Origin: Clostridium algoriphilum
Lineage (GTDB): Bacteria > Bacillota > Clostridia > Clostridiales > Clostridiaceae
DNA: 64,000 nucleotides
Reading direction: 5' to 3'
Assembly: GCF_020443705.1 (NCBI RefSeq)
Contig: NZ_JAIZZK010000006.1
Coordinates: 79,223-143,222, forward strand
This document shows, one piece after another, positions 39,789-48,790 of this stretch. The notes beneath the pieces are model-generated. The model saw nothing but the letters and a program-made list of their open reading frames with translations, did no database searches and was not told the DNA's origin. Made by a program: the position numbers and the translations under genes. Every line of letters begins with the position of its first letter. Position 1 is the stretch's first letter.

Positions 39789-40081
39789 TTATGGAATGCC
39801 TCCTTTGATAGTAAATTTTAATTATGTTAATTATTTATTTATTGTATCACTTAGTATATAATTATGGTAGAATTGTATTAAACGTAATGAAATTGTATAT
39901 AAACATATTATAATGCAATTTTTAAGATAAATCAATAACATAATTGTGTGAAATTTCATTTATTATAAAATAAATACTATTAGACAGATTAGACAGTACT
40001 TGTAATATTTCGAAATATATCACATAATAAAGTTATTGAAGTAATTGTTTTTCGGAAAAGTCGAAAGGAGAATTGTTTATT

Positions 40082-41053
40082 ATGGAAGCAAACTCAGGTC
40101 TAACAACTCAGGAAGTTGCACAAATTTTAAATATTTCTAAAAATACAGTATATGAATTAATTAAAAGAGGGGAACTTCCTTCCTATAGAGTAGGTAGAAA
40201 GGTCCGTATAGATGCAATTGATATTGAAGAGTACAAGAATAAAAGTAGAACGAATACTAAACCTACACGCACTAGTTTAGAAAAAACGAATAATTCAAAT
40301 ATTTCTTTGTTAAATTCAAGAACATCTTTGCCAAATTCAAACTATAAAAGTGATTTTATAATATGTGGGCAAGACATTCTTTTGGATGTATTAACAAGGC
40401 ACTTAGAACAACATCCTAATGGACTTCAAGCGCTTAGATGTTATATAGGAAGCTACAATGGTCTTGTTGAGCTATATAGGGGAAATGTGAATATTGCTAC
40501 CGCGCATTTATTGGATGCAGATACGGGGGTTTACAATATTCCTTATGTAAGGCGGATACTTCCAGGAGTGCCTTGTGTTATTGTACATTTAGTGTGTCGC
40601 ATGCAGGGTTTTTATGTGGCTAAGGGAAATCCCAAAAACATTACTACATGGGAGGATTTAGCTAGACCAGATGTTTTAATGATCAACAGAGAAAAAGGTT
40701 GCGGAGTGCGTGTTTTAATAGATGAGTACTTATGTAAACTTGAAATACCATGGCAGTCAATTAATGGATATGAAAATGAAGCTTTATCACATTTAGCAGC
40801 AGCTAGTGCTGTTGCACGGGGCGATGCTGATGTAGCTGTAGGAAATGAAAAGGCTGCTCTTCAGGTTCAATATGTTCAATTTATACCTAGGCAAAAGGAG
40901 AGATATGATTTAGTTATTAAAAAAGATGATATAAATAAACCTCCTTTTAAAGCAATATTAGAAATTCTTAATTCAAAAGAATTTCAAGAAGAACTGCGTG
41001 GAATAGGGGGATATGATATGAGTGATACTGGAAAAATAGTAACGCAGAGATAA
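40082..41053 (+). CDS. Excisionase-type HTH regulator with PBP-like ligand domain (vnf-linked copy)
   Basis: A 323-residue paralog of the regulator at 16814, with helix-turn-helix LTTQEVAQILNISKNTVYEL and a PBP_like domain (IICGQDILLDVLTRHL, LPGVPCVIVHLVCRMQGFYV). Pocket-region differences include a Cys in GCGVRVLID where the mod copy has GSGTRILLD. The linker is longer and Thr/Ser/Asn-rich. ATG 40082 follows AAGGAG by 11 bases. Standing after the vnf cluster, it may sense a different metal anion; this is inferred. Confidence 0.8.
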   Translation: MEANSGLTTQEVAQILNISKNTVYELIKRGELPSYRVGRKVRIDAIDIEEYKNKSRTNTKPTRTSLEKTNNSNISLLNSRTSLPNSNYKSDFIICGQDILLDVLTRHLEQHPNGLQALRCYIGSYNGLVELYRGNVNIATAHLLDADTGVYNIPYVRRILPGVPCVIVHLVCRMQGFYVAKGNPKNITTWEDLARPDVLMINREKGCGVRVLIDEYLCKLEIPWQSINGYENEALSHLAAASAVARGDADVAVGNEKAALQVQYVQFIPRQKERYDLVIKKDDINKPPFKAILEILNSKEFQEELRGIGGYDMSDTGKIVTQR

Positions 41054-41387
41054 TAATTTTCTAGGAGATGCAATTAAACATAGTGCTAAAAAGGATAGAA
41101 GCAATGGTGAAAAACCAAAACTTCTATCCTTTAAATTTGTAGTTAAAAATTTTTAAATATGTAAAGTTAACTAATAGACTATTCTGTCATTAATAGTACG
41201 GAAGAAGCTTTTATAACGGAAGTTACATCTAAATCGATTTTTAAGCCTAAATCATGTATTGCAGCTATTAATACCCAAGACAGAAGATATATATAAGTGA
41301 TTTTTCAAATTTATTTTAAATAAACATATTAATTTATAAAAAGGGAATACTAAATTTAATATTAGTTTTACCAAGGAGGTTTTTATA
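41054..41387. other. Gap with hairpin terminator and a possible gene relic
   Basis: AAAGGATAGAAG (41090-41101) pairs with CTTCTATCCTTT (41121-41132) around GGT/ACC, forming a terminator-like hairpin after the regulator. On the minus strand at 41179-41307 an open frame without start reads SWVLIAAIHDLGLKIDLDVT and ends in SSVLLMTE; it looks like a coding remnant, of an unrecognised family. Confidence 0.45.
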
Positions 41388-42398
41388 GTGAGTGACATAA
41401 AAAAAATACCATTAGTGTCCTCTGAAATATCAGGGTTATGGGATTCTTATATGAGCGATAGTTTAATAGTAAAAGTTCTTAGTTATTTTCTGAATAGGGT
41501 AGAAAATAATGATATCCGTATTATGTTGCAACAAACTTATGATTTATCAAAGGCGCATATAACTGAAATTACTGATTTGTTCAATCAGGCAAAATTGCCT
41601 ATACCAGAGGCATTTTCAGATAATGATGTTAACATTAATGCACCTCGTTTATTTACAGATTCTTTCTACTTGGCATATTTATCATTTATGTCAAGAGTTG
41701 CAATGCATAATTATACGTTAATTTTAAATCAAATAGCACGTTCCGATATTAGAGAATATTTTTCGAAACGTATTAATGAATCTATAGATTTATATAACAA
41801 ATCAGCAGATTTACGATTAGAAAAGGGTATATTTATACGGGCACCATTTGTAGAAGTACCTAAAAAAGTTCAATATATTAAAAATCAAACTTTTATGTTG
41901 GATTTTTTTAGTGAAAAGCGACCAATGTTATTAAGTGAAGTTACTCAATTATTTGGAACTACTTTTTCAAATATAGTTGGAAAAGCAATAGCAACTGGAT
42001 TTGGTCAGGTTTCAAACAATGAAAGAATATCTAATTTCTTTTTTGAAGGTATGGATTTATCATCTAAAATTATTAACAAATTGACGGAAGTATTTTTAGA
42101 AGAAGAGATTCCAATTCCTTCGTCCTCAGATTCATTTTTAACTGATTCTACAGTAGCACCTTTTTCAGAAAAGTTAATGCTAACTCATATGTTAGTATTG
42201 TCTTCTTCTGGGGTAAGTAGTCTTGGTATGGCTATAGCAGAAAGCTTAAGAAGTGATTTATATGCCATGTATTTTAAAAGTATTGCTGAAATTATGAAAT
42301 ATTCTCAAAAGGGAGCCAAAATAATGATTGAAAATGAGTGGCTTGAACAACCACCTGATGTAATAAAACATAAAAATTTGGTAGGAGTTAAAAAGTAA
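41388..42398 (+). CDS. DUF3231 family protein, two ferritin-like repeats
   Basis: The 336-residue protein starts at GTG after AAGGAGG. It has two helical halves of about 165 residues, each with a MLQQTYDLSKAH / IAESLRSDLY-type pattern seen in DUF3231. The fold is thought to be ferritin- or spore-coat-like helical bundles, but no activity is known. It is monocistronic and ends with a hairpin near 42466. Nothing ties it to nitrogen fixation beyond proximity. Confidence 0.7.
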   Translation: MSDIKKIPLVSSEISGLWDSYMSDSLIVKVLSYFLNRVENNDIRIMLQQTYDLSKAHITEITDLFNQAKLPIPEAFSDNDVNINAPRLFTDSFYLAYLSFMSRVAMHNYTLILNQIARSDIREYFSKRINESIDLYNKSADLRLEKGIFIRAPFVEVPKKVQYIKNQTFMLDFFSEKRPMLLSEVTQLFGTTFSNIVGKAIATGFGQVSNNERISNFFFEGMDLSSKIINKLTEVFLEEEIPIPSSSDSFLTDSTVAPFSEKLMLTHMLVLSSSGVSSLGMAIAESLRSDLYAMYFKSIAEIMKYSQKGAKIMIENEWLEQPPDVIKHKNLVGVKK

Positions 42399-42465
42399 TC
42401 TTCCTAATAAAATACTATATAAACTATGTGTTGAAAAAAATTAAAAGAGTAATTAATATAAACAG

Positions 42466-42518
42466 ATACTTATAGGCTAAACATCTTTAAAAAAAATGTT
42501 TGGTATATAGGTATTTTT
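42466..42518 (+). terminator. Terminator after the DUF3231 gene
   Basis: ATACTTATA pairs with TATAGGTAT (one G-U pair) and an inner TAAACAT pairs with ATGTTT(G), followed by six T. It lies about 70 bases after the stop. Confidence 0.65.
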
Positions 42519-42654
42519 TATATGATTTAAGAACGTCTATCAAACCATAATATAAACGTCCTTAAATAAACTCACTTTTACAATTGTTTTTGAAAACATT
42601 GTATGGCTTGTACTCTTGTTGTTTTATAAAGTTATTAGGGTACATTTATATTTA

Positions 42655-43284
42655 TTATAATTTCAAGAATGGACCATGTCCAGTTGCGATATATTTAACA
42701 TCAATATCTCGCAATATACTTTGCAATGTTTTAAGAGCATTTTGGCAAGGTATCTGCTTAGCCGATATTTTGTTTATTTCATCATACCAACTTGGAACAG
42801 CTACTGTTTCTCTTTTTATAAAAAGATCACTGCTAAAAAACAATTGGCGATCTAGATCAACAGCTAATATACCTTTCCATAAGTGCATTTCAGATGGATA
42901 TGCAATAAACTTTAATTTGAAATTTTTTGATTCTAACATATCATTAGTTTTTTTAATTATAAGTTCATTTGTAAATCCAAATCCTCTTAACTGCATAGCA
43001 GTTACTTGCGAACAGATGGTCTTAATGTTTGGAAAATGGAGTAGCAGATAACGTAATCCCCCACATTCATCACTTTCAAAATGAGATATAAATACATAGT
43101 CTAAAGATTTATCACCTAATAATTTTTTTAACTTAGGTACAAGTAATTTTATGTGGTTACTGTTTCCTGTGTGAAAAAGAAATGGCTCTTCACCCAAAAG
43201 TAAATATTGATTAAAAGTTATGGGAAAACCTTCATTAATACTACTAAATTGATAAAAATCATTGAAAACTTTAATTTGCTCCAT
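42655..43284 (-). CDS. Oxygen-binding diiron (FDP-like) metallo-beta-lactamase-fold protein
   Basis: The 209-residue protein corresponds to the beta-lactamase half of flavodiiron proteins without the flavodoxin domain. Metal-ligand motifs are HFESDECGG (residues about 79-87; FprA has HxExDH), a later histidine in AYPSEMHLWKG, the FFSSD aspartate and ATGHGP. The second-shell His of the HxExDH motif is Glu here. Such stand-alone domains act as oxygen or NO sensors or reductases. It is monocistronic. Confidence 0.78.
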   Translation of the reverse strand: MEQIKVFNDFYQFSSINEGFPITFNQYLLLGEEPFLFHTGNSNHIKLLVPKLKKLLGDKSLDYVFISHFESDECGGLRYLLLHFPNIKTICSQVTAMQLRGFGFTNELIIKKTNDMLESKNFKLKFIAYPSEMHLWKGILAVDLDRQLFFSSDLFIKRETVAVPSWYDEINKISAKQIPCQNALKTLQSILRDIDVKYIATGHGPFLKL

Positions 43285-43840
43285 ATATATATAAATCTCC
43301 TTTCGTGAAAGCTTTTAATAATAATATTGTCTCAATAAAAACATTAGGTTACAAAATAATTTGAAATTATCAGCAAATTTTTATAAAGTTGTATGTATTT
43401 ACTAAGCCATGAAAACCTTTACTTAGCAATGCTGAGTTAATTTAAACATTGTTATTACTTCCTAATGTTAGACTAAAGTATGTTAATAGCATAAACTATA
43501 AGATTTACAAGTAAATTTTATAGTTTTGAATATTCAGTTACTTTAATATGTTTCTTGTTTTTATATTATAGCATGAAATATTAACAATATTATTAAATAT
43601 AGAAGAATTAATAAATATAACACAATTGTAATTAAGTTACATCAAAAAAGTGATATTTAAGGGAAATAATTTCATTTTACATATTACTATACCCAAACTG
43701 AGAAATTTGCAAGGAATATGAAATTTGTTTAAGTGTCAGAGCCTAATTGACAATGTTGTAAAATTATTTGAGATTAAGTATGAACTTGCAACCTGTTTAA
43801 CTATACTTTAAAAATAATAGTGTAATTAATCTATGTAAAT
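43285..43840. other. Long intergenic region without recognised features
   Basis: About 555 AT-rich bases separate the FDP-like gene and the MATE gene, both on the minus strand. It should contain the FDP promoter and the MATE gene's end. No hairpin with a T-tract, conserved riboswitch core or open frame of note was found by reading. Confidence 0.5.
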
Positions 43841-45208
43841 TTAATTACAGCTGGGGCTATATGGTGAAAATAATTGATTATTCCTCCATTTTCCAGACCT
43901 CATGTAGATTATACATATTACAAGTGATGCGAATGTTGCAAGAGGCGATGCAAATCCAATTTCGTATAGTGTGATACCTGCCATTTTACTTAAAACAAAA
44001 GACAACGGGATACGAATTATAAAGGTAGCAATCAAACTGTGAATCATTGGAAATAATGAATTACCACAACCACTGAAAAACGAATTCATAGAAAATACAA
44101 AGCATACCAAAATGCAATCGATACTGTATGATTTCAGGTATAATGCAGCTGTTTCTATAACCGTTGCATCCCTCGAAAACAACGCTGTCAGCGATGTTGG
44201 ATGCCATTGTGCATATGCATAACATATTATGCCAATGATTAAAGAACATCCTATACCTACATACAAACATTGTTTTGCTCTTTCTTGCTTTCCTGCCCCC
44301 ATATTTTGAGCTGTCATTGCTGCGATGGCTGAAGCAAATGCAATGGTTGGAAGCATTGTAAACACAATTATTTTTTCGACAACACCTACAGATGCAGAAG
44401 CAGTAAGGCCCATTACATTAATAACTGCTGTAATTATGATAAAAGAAATATTAATTAGACCATCCTGTAATGCTATTGGCAATCCTAACTTAAATATCCT
44501 CTTTGCTTTTTCTGATTCAAGCCTAATATGACTGCGATGAAACTCAAAGGAAAAACCTACTTTTATTATATACGAGACTCCAATTATGAAGCTTATAGCT
44601 TGAGCCGCTATAGTAGCAATTGCCGCGCCTGGTGCACCCATATGGAACCCTCCCACTAATATTAAATCTATGACAATATTAGTTACGCAAGCTACTGCGA
44701 TAAAGTATAATGGTGCTTTTGAATTGCCTAACCCTCGTAGAATACCGCTTAACGCATTATAACCTATAATAAATGGAATACCACAAGAACAGATAAAAAT
44801 ATATTGTTTTGTGTATTCAAATGCCTCTGCGGGTGTATTCATTAAATTTGTAATAGCACCCGTAAGTATGACCATACTTACAGTCAAAATAGCTGCCATG
44901 ATACCAAATATGCATATGATAGTCCCAACTGATTCTGCAAGATCATTGTATTTTTTTGCACCCAAATAGTTACCTAATAAAATGGTGCCCCCTGTGGTTA
45001 GGCCAAGAATAACACTTGTAATTGTCTGCATAATCTGGCTTCCTGTAGCCACAGCAGAAACTTGCGCCGAATTATCAAACTGCCCAACAACTAGCAAATC
45101 CGCTGCGCCATAGAGTGCTTGCAACAAACTTGCTAATAGAAATGGAAATGCAAATTTTAATAGGGTGGGAGTAACATTTCCCTCTGTTAAATCGTTATGT
45201 TGTTCCAT
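43841..45208 (-). CDS. MATE family multidrug efflux transporter
   Basis: The 455-residue protein has about twelve membrane helices and MATE motifs: FAFPFLLASLLQALYGAADL near residue 18, VGQFDNSAQVSAVATGSQIM and a symmetric second half with EIGFASPLATF. It exports cationic compounds using an ion gradient. The start follows AGGAGG at a good distance. The 5' leader carries a hairpin and a tiny upstream frame that look like an attenuator. Confidence 0.9.
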   Translation of the reverse strand: MEQHNDLTEGNVTPTLLKFAFPFLLASLLQALYGAADLLVVGQFDNSAQVSAVATGSQIMQTITSVILGLTTGGTILLGNYLGAKKYNDLAESVGTIICIFGIMAAILTVSMVILTGAITNLMNTPAEAFEYTKQYIFICSCGIPFIIGYNALSGILRGLGNSKAPLYFIAVACVTNIVIDLILVGGFHMGAPGAAIATIAAQAISFIIGVSYIIKVGFSFEFHRSHIRLESEKAKRIFKLGLPIALQDGLINISFIIITAVINVMGLTASASVGVVEKIIVFTMLPTIAFASAIAAMTAQNMGAGKQERAKQCLYVGIGCSLIIGIICYAYAQWHPTSLTALFSRDATVIETAALYLKSYSIDCILVCFVFSMNSFFSGCGNSLFPMIHSLIATFIIRIPLSFVLSKMAGITLYEIGFASPLATFASLVICIIYMRSGKWRNNQLFSPYSPSCN

Positions 45209-45223
45209 TAATATATAAACCTC

Positions 45224-45304
45224 CTAAAAATAAAAAAATGCTGAATAAGACAGTTGATCTTACTCAACCATCTTATCCAGCATATATCTACTTATATACC
45301 CTCC
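45224..45304 (-). promoter_or_regulatory. Attenuator-like leader of the MATE gene
   Basis: On the minus strand a hairpin (ATGCTGGATAAGA pairing with TCTTATTCAGCAT, with an inner GTTGA/TCAAC) is followed by a T-rich tract and, only a few bases later, the MATE ribosome binding site. The 5' arm is the same sequence as a seven-codon upstream frame. GGAGGG at 45299-45304 lies 15 bases before its ATG. The layout resembles ribosome-mediated attenuation of resistance genes. Confidence 0.5.
45260..45283 (-). CDS. Possible leader peptide MLDKMVE of the MATE gene
   Basis: A seven-codon frame (MLDKMVE, then TAA) runs exactly through the 5' arm of the leader hairpin. A ribosome stalled here by a drug would block that arm. 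Its ribosome binding site is further upstream than usual, so the call is tentative. Confidence 0.35.
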   Translation of the reverse strand: MLDKMVE

Positions 45305-45383
45305 GATGAATAGATTATATATTACTACATATGCAAGGTATTGTCAAAGTTTTTGTTCTTAATGAAGGTGTATTCATTTATGA

Positions 45384-46583
45384 TTATCTGGAAACTAGTA
45401 GTTTTTTTAGGGCCATCTCTAGGCCTTTGACAGATAACTTATACATATCAAATTCTTTTTCTAGAATATCATAAGTTTCGTACAAGGAACTATAGTAAAT
45501 TGGGCGTACAATCGGGTTGAGCCATACAATATGTTTATATTTTTCTTTTAAACGGGTTAACCAGTTCATGGGAGACATTTTATCTGTGACGCCACCATAG
45601 TTGTAATAATTGTCTCGAGTTAATTCTGAAGGTTCCATCATAGCATCTCCTACGATAATTACTTTATATTCACTACTGATGTTGTGAAATATCCAGTTGG
45701 TATCAATGGCTTGTTCAGAATTCATAGTAGGGTCCGCGTAAATTTTGGGATGTATACAATTATGAAAATAATAGATTTTCAAATCCTTAAAGTGATTAGA
45801 TTTATTCACTGCTTGGAACAAAGAGCTGCAAAGGTTGCTATAATATTGCATAGAACCACCAGAATCCATCAGCAAGAGCACCTTGACGGTGTTTTTTCGC
45901 GGTTTCTCGTAAACCAATTTTAAATATCCTCCGTTGTTACTGGTTTTTTGAATGGTTCCGTTAATGTCTAATTCAGTTTTTGGGGCATCTATTCTGTTGG
46001 AGAATTGCCTCAAGTGGCGGAGGGCTACTTGAAATTGTCTAGTATCTAGTTTATTGTCATTTCTGAAGTCTCGGAATTTTCGATCACCGGCTACGTAAAA
46101 GGCTGATCCGTGTCTAGATTGACCACCTACGCGAATACCGTTGGGGCTGTAGCCACTGTTGCCGAATACAGAAACGCCACCAGTACCCACCCAGTAGCTA
46201 CCACCGTTATGTTCTTCTTTTTGTTCTTTTATTCGTTCCTTGAACATTTTTTCGATGTCAGTAGTGCTTAATTTTTTATTTAGTTCTGCTCTTTCCATAT
46301 CAAAAGGTTTGTCTATCTTTTCTTTTGGATGTTCGAGCCATTTTAATAATTCCTCAAGTAATTTGTCTGAAGGTTTTATGTCTTTAAAAAATTCTAAAAA
46401 AGCCTCATCAAACTTATCAAAATCTACCTCGGTTTTGATGAGAACAGCACGGCATAAGTAATAAAAACCTGTAAGGCTAGAATCGCTTAACCCTTTATCT
46501 AGGGCTTCAATGAGGGTTATCCATTCATTGAGGGATGTATCTAACCCTTTTGCTCTTAATAAGTAAAAAAATGAACTAAACAT
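45384..46583 (-). CDS. VWA-domain protein (CoxE-like)
   Basis: The 399-residue protein has an N-terminal helical part, a Gly/Ser-rich middle (GGSYWVGTGGVSVFGNSG) and a C-terminal von Willebrand A domain with a DSGGSMQYYSNLCSSLF MIDAS motif. It overlaps functionally with the MoxR ATPase at 46594, which lies 10 bases upstream on the same strand. MoxR-VWA pairs act as chaperones that insert metals or cofactors into partner proteins. The client here is unknown. Confidence 0.83.
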   Translation of the reverse strand: MFSSFFYLLRAKGLDTSLNEWITLIEALDKGLSDSSLTGFYYLCRAVLIKTEVDFDKFDEAFLEFFKDIKPSDKLLEELLKWLEHPKEKIDKPFDMERAELNKKLSTTDIEKMFKERIKEQKEEHNGGSYWVGTGGVSVFGNSGYSPNGIRVGGQSRHGSAFYVAGDRKFRDFRNDNKLDTRQFQVALRHLRQFSNRIDAPKTELDINGTIQKTSNNGGYLKLVYEKPRKNTVKVLLLMDSGGSMQYYSNLCSSLFQAVNKSNHFKDLKIYYFHNCIHPKIYADPTMNSEQAIDTNWIFHNISSEYKVIIVGDAMMEPSELTRDNYYNYGGVTDKMSPMNWLTRLKEKYKHIVWLNPIVRPIYYSSLYETYDILEKEFDMYKLSVKGLEMALKKLLVSR

Positions 46584-46593
46584 ATGCCTTCAC

Positions 46594-47421
46594 CTACTTG
46601 CCTAAAGATTCCCGCATAGTGTCAATGTCTTCGTTTTTTTTCAGAAGTACACCGCAATAGGGGATTTCTTCTTTGATTTTGTCTGGGTCAATACCACCAA
46701 CGATAAGAGCCTGAATCCAGTCGATGATTTCTGAGGTGCTGGGTCTTTTCTGGATATGCGGTAATCCGCGGATCCAGTAAAACGCGTCCATAACCTGTTG
46801 TAATAGATGCTCTTCTATATTTTTAAAGTGTACGTTAACGATCTCTTTCATTAATTCTTGATCAGGGAATTCGATATAGTGAAATATGCATCTGCGTAAA
46901 AATGCATCAGGCAACTCCTTTTCTGCATTGGAGGTAATGATTACGATGGGTCTTTGTATTGCCCGTATGGTTTCTTTTGTTTCAGGGATATAAAACTCCA
47001 TTTTATCTAGTTCCCAGAGGAGGTCGTTAGGAAATTCCAGATCTGCTTTGTCAATTTCATCAATTAATAACACTACTTGATCTGCAGAGCTGAAAGCCTC
47101 ACCTAGTTTGCCATGGTTTACGTATTTTGAAATATTATCTACACCTTCGCTATCAAATTGGCTGTCGTAGAGCCTTTGTACCACGTCATAAACATAAAGG
47201 CCATCCTGGGCCTTGGTAGTGGATTTGATATTCCAGATAATTAGTTTTTTGTTTAGCGTCGTGGAAATAGCTTGTGCCAGCATAGTTTTTCCTGTTCCCG
47301 GCTCTCCTTTAATTAGAAGTGGCTTTTGCAAGGCTATAGAAATGTTTACGGTACGCATCAATTCTTCTGAAACTACATAATCATTGGTTCCTTTGAATGT
47401 ATTATTATCTATTTTTATCAC
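46594..47421 (-). CDS. MoxR-type AAA+ ATPase
   Basis: The 275-residue protein starts at GTG. It shows Walker A GEPGTGKTMLAQ near residue 40, Walker B VVLLIDEIDKAD, sensor 1 VIITSNAEKELP, arginine finger DAFLRRCIFHYIEFPD. This matches the MoxR group, partner of VWA proteins. Together they probably form one chaperone unit; no target gene is beside them on this strand. Confidence 0.87.
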   Translation of the reverse strand: MIKIDNNTFKGTNDYVVSEELMRTVNISIALQKPLLIKGEPGTGKTMLAQAISTTLNKKLIIWNIKSTTKAQDGLYVYDVVQRLYDSQFDSEGVDNISKYVNHGKLGEAFSSADQVVLLIDEIDKADLEFPNDLLWELDKMEFYIPETKETIRAIQRPIVIITSNAEKELPDAFLRRCIFHYIEFPDQELMKEIVNVHFKNIEEHLLQQVMDAFYWIRGLPHIQKRPSTSEIIDWIQALIVGGIDPDKIKEEIPYCGVLLKKNEDIDTMRESLGK

Positions 47422-47691
47422 AGTTTATCACACCCTTAATAAATGAATTTATTGTTTTGATTATAAACGTTTTCATATATATATGTCAACTATAAATAAT
47501 AGTTGGAAAGTTGGTTAATTGGTTAGGAAAAGATTTTATGGTATTCCTTTTGGGTTTTAAAAGCGGAGATGTTTCCCCAATAAAGAAAGCAAAGAGAATG
47601 GGCTCACTTATTTACTAAAAGGCAATCCCAAATTGTTAGATGTAACAGCTTATATTCTAATTTTGTTTAAAGGGTTGTATGTAGCTAGCTG

Positions 47692-47740
47692 TTGACTTCA
47701 TGAAATTAATAAAGTACAATGACATTGATAATCATTATCA
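47692..47740 (+). promoter_or_regulatory. Sigma-A promoter with a near-perfect Fur box
   Basis: TTGACT (47692-47697), 17 bases, TACAAT (47715-47720) is a strong promoter. TGATAATCATTATCA at 47726-47740 is a perfect 15-bp palindrome that equals the Fur 7-1-7 core. It overlies the expected transcription start, so iron-bound Fur would block it. An ATG at 47719 lies within the -10 box and cannot be the true start. Confidence 0.75.
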
Positions 47741-48495
47741 AACAAGAAGTTAATAGTAAAGGAGCTTACATTATTTTAATTTATACTCTGATTTTTACAA
47801 TAATTTTATCGTCGTTTTTCACATTAAGCATCAAAAGGAATCATTTGGCTTATTATTTAGTATCAGCATTAATTGGGATTATAATAACTACTTATGAGGT
47901 GCTGAGGGTAACTTCTAGTGCGAAACTTTATGGAACTGTTCTTTACCTAGAAAAAGTTTTTATAGGAGGTTATGTTTCTATAGCATTTTTTATTTTAATA
48001 ATGTTCGCAGGTGCTATTAATCCTAAATGGGTAATAACAAAAAAACTACTAAGTATCAGGGCGGAACTGGCTATTATTGCATCTATTTTTATAATGCCAC
48101 ATTCTATAATATATTTAATTCGATTTATTGTACTTAAACTTCCAAAGGCTTTTAAAACAGGCGTAATACCTAAACTATACATAGCTTATATTAGTATTGG
48201 AATTATAGCTTTTTTTATAATGATACCATTATTTATTACATCATTTAAAAAAGTTAGACGTAAAATAAAAGGAATTCAGTGGGCAAGGCTACAAAGATTT
48301 GCGTACATATTTTATTTTTTAGTATATATACACATTTTACTTGTATTATTAAATGGAAAATATATTGAATGGTTAAAATTAAGTAGTTACACAACAATAT
48401 TTGGTATATATGTGGTTTTTAAATTAATAAAATATAAAAATAATAAACAAGCTAAATTAGACTATACAAAGAGGGTGGATAAAGTAAAAATGTAA
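47719..48495 (+). CDS. Ferric-reductase-like heme membrane protein
   Basis: Six hydrophobic segments and a C-terminal WARLQRFAYIFYFLVYIHILL stretch resemble the YedZ/MsrQ and ferric reductase transmembrane family, in which histidines bind b-type heme. MPHSIIYL and the final IHILL histidine fit; the conserved middle His (LHR) is Gln here. The true start is unclear. The ATG at 47719 is inside the promoter, so a non-standard ATT at 47770 after AAAGGAG or a TTG at 47845 after AAAAGGA are candidates. Fur-controlled iron reduction is the likely role. Confidence 0.65.
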   Translation: MTLIIIIKQEVNSKGAYIILIYTLIFTIILSSFFTLSIKRNHLAYYLVSALIGIIITTYEVLRVTSSAKLYGTVLYLEKVFIGGYVSIAFFILIMFAGAINPKWVITKKLLSIRAELAIIASIFIMPHSIIYLIRFIVLKLPKAFKTGVIPKLYIAYISIGIIAFFIMIPLFITSFKKVRRKIKGIQWARLQRFAYIFYFLVYIHILLVLLNGKYIEWLKLSSYTTIFGIYVVFKLIKYKNNKQAKLDYTKRVDKVKM

Positions 48496-48595
48496 TTTTT
48501 ATTTATACAGATTAGATATAAGATAATTATAGAATTGCATAGAACCTAGAATAAGTATCCTATATTTAAAGAAAATAAAACATTTTTTAATTCAA

Positions 48596-48640
48596 TACAA
48601 AAAGCATGAAGTTATAGTACTTCATACTTTTTGTAAAATT
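48596..48640. terminator. Hairpin between convergent genes
   Basis: TACAAAAAG and CTTTTTGTA pair, then one mismatch, then ATGAAGT with ACTTCAT, with a 6-base loop. It lies about 100 bases past the ferric-reductase-like gene and before the minus-strand LysR stop and could serve both. Confidence 0.6.
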
Positions 48641-48790
48641 CATTCAAATAAAATCCATATAAAAACGTTTACTAAAGTGGCAAGTTAGAGAAATCTGTTT
48701 TTCTTTTTCTCTTGCTCTTATTATTATGACCATGAATTGTAGTAATATACAAAGGTTATATAAAACATTGAGATAAATTTTCAAGATGAA

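Noticed and set aside
41179..41307. Real minus-strand gene before the DUF3231 gene
   Set aside because: The frame has no start codon or ribosome binding site and its family is unknown; it was kept only as a possible relic.
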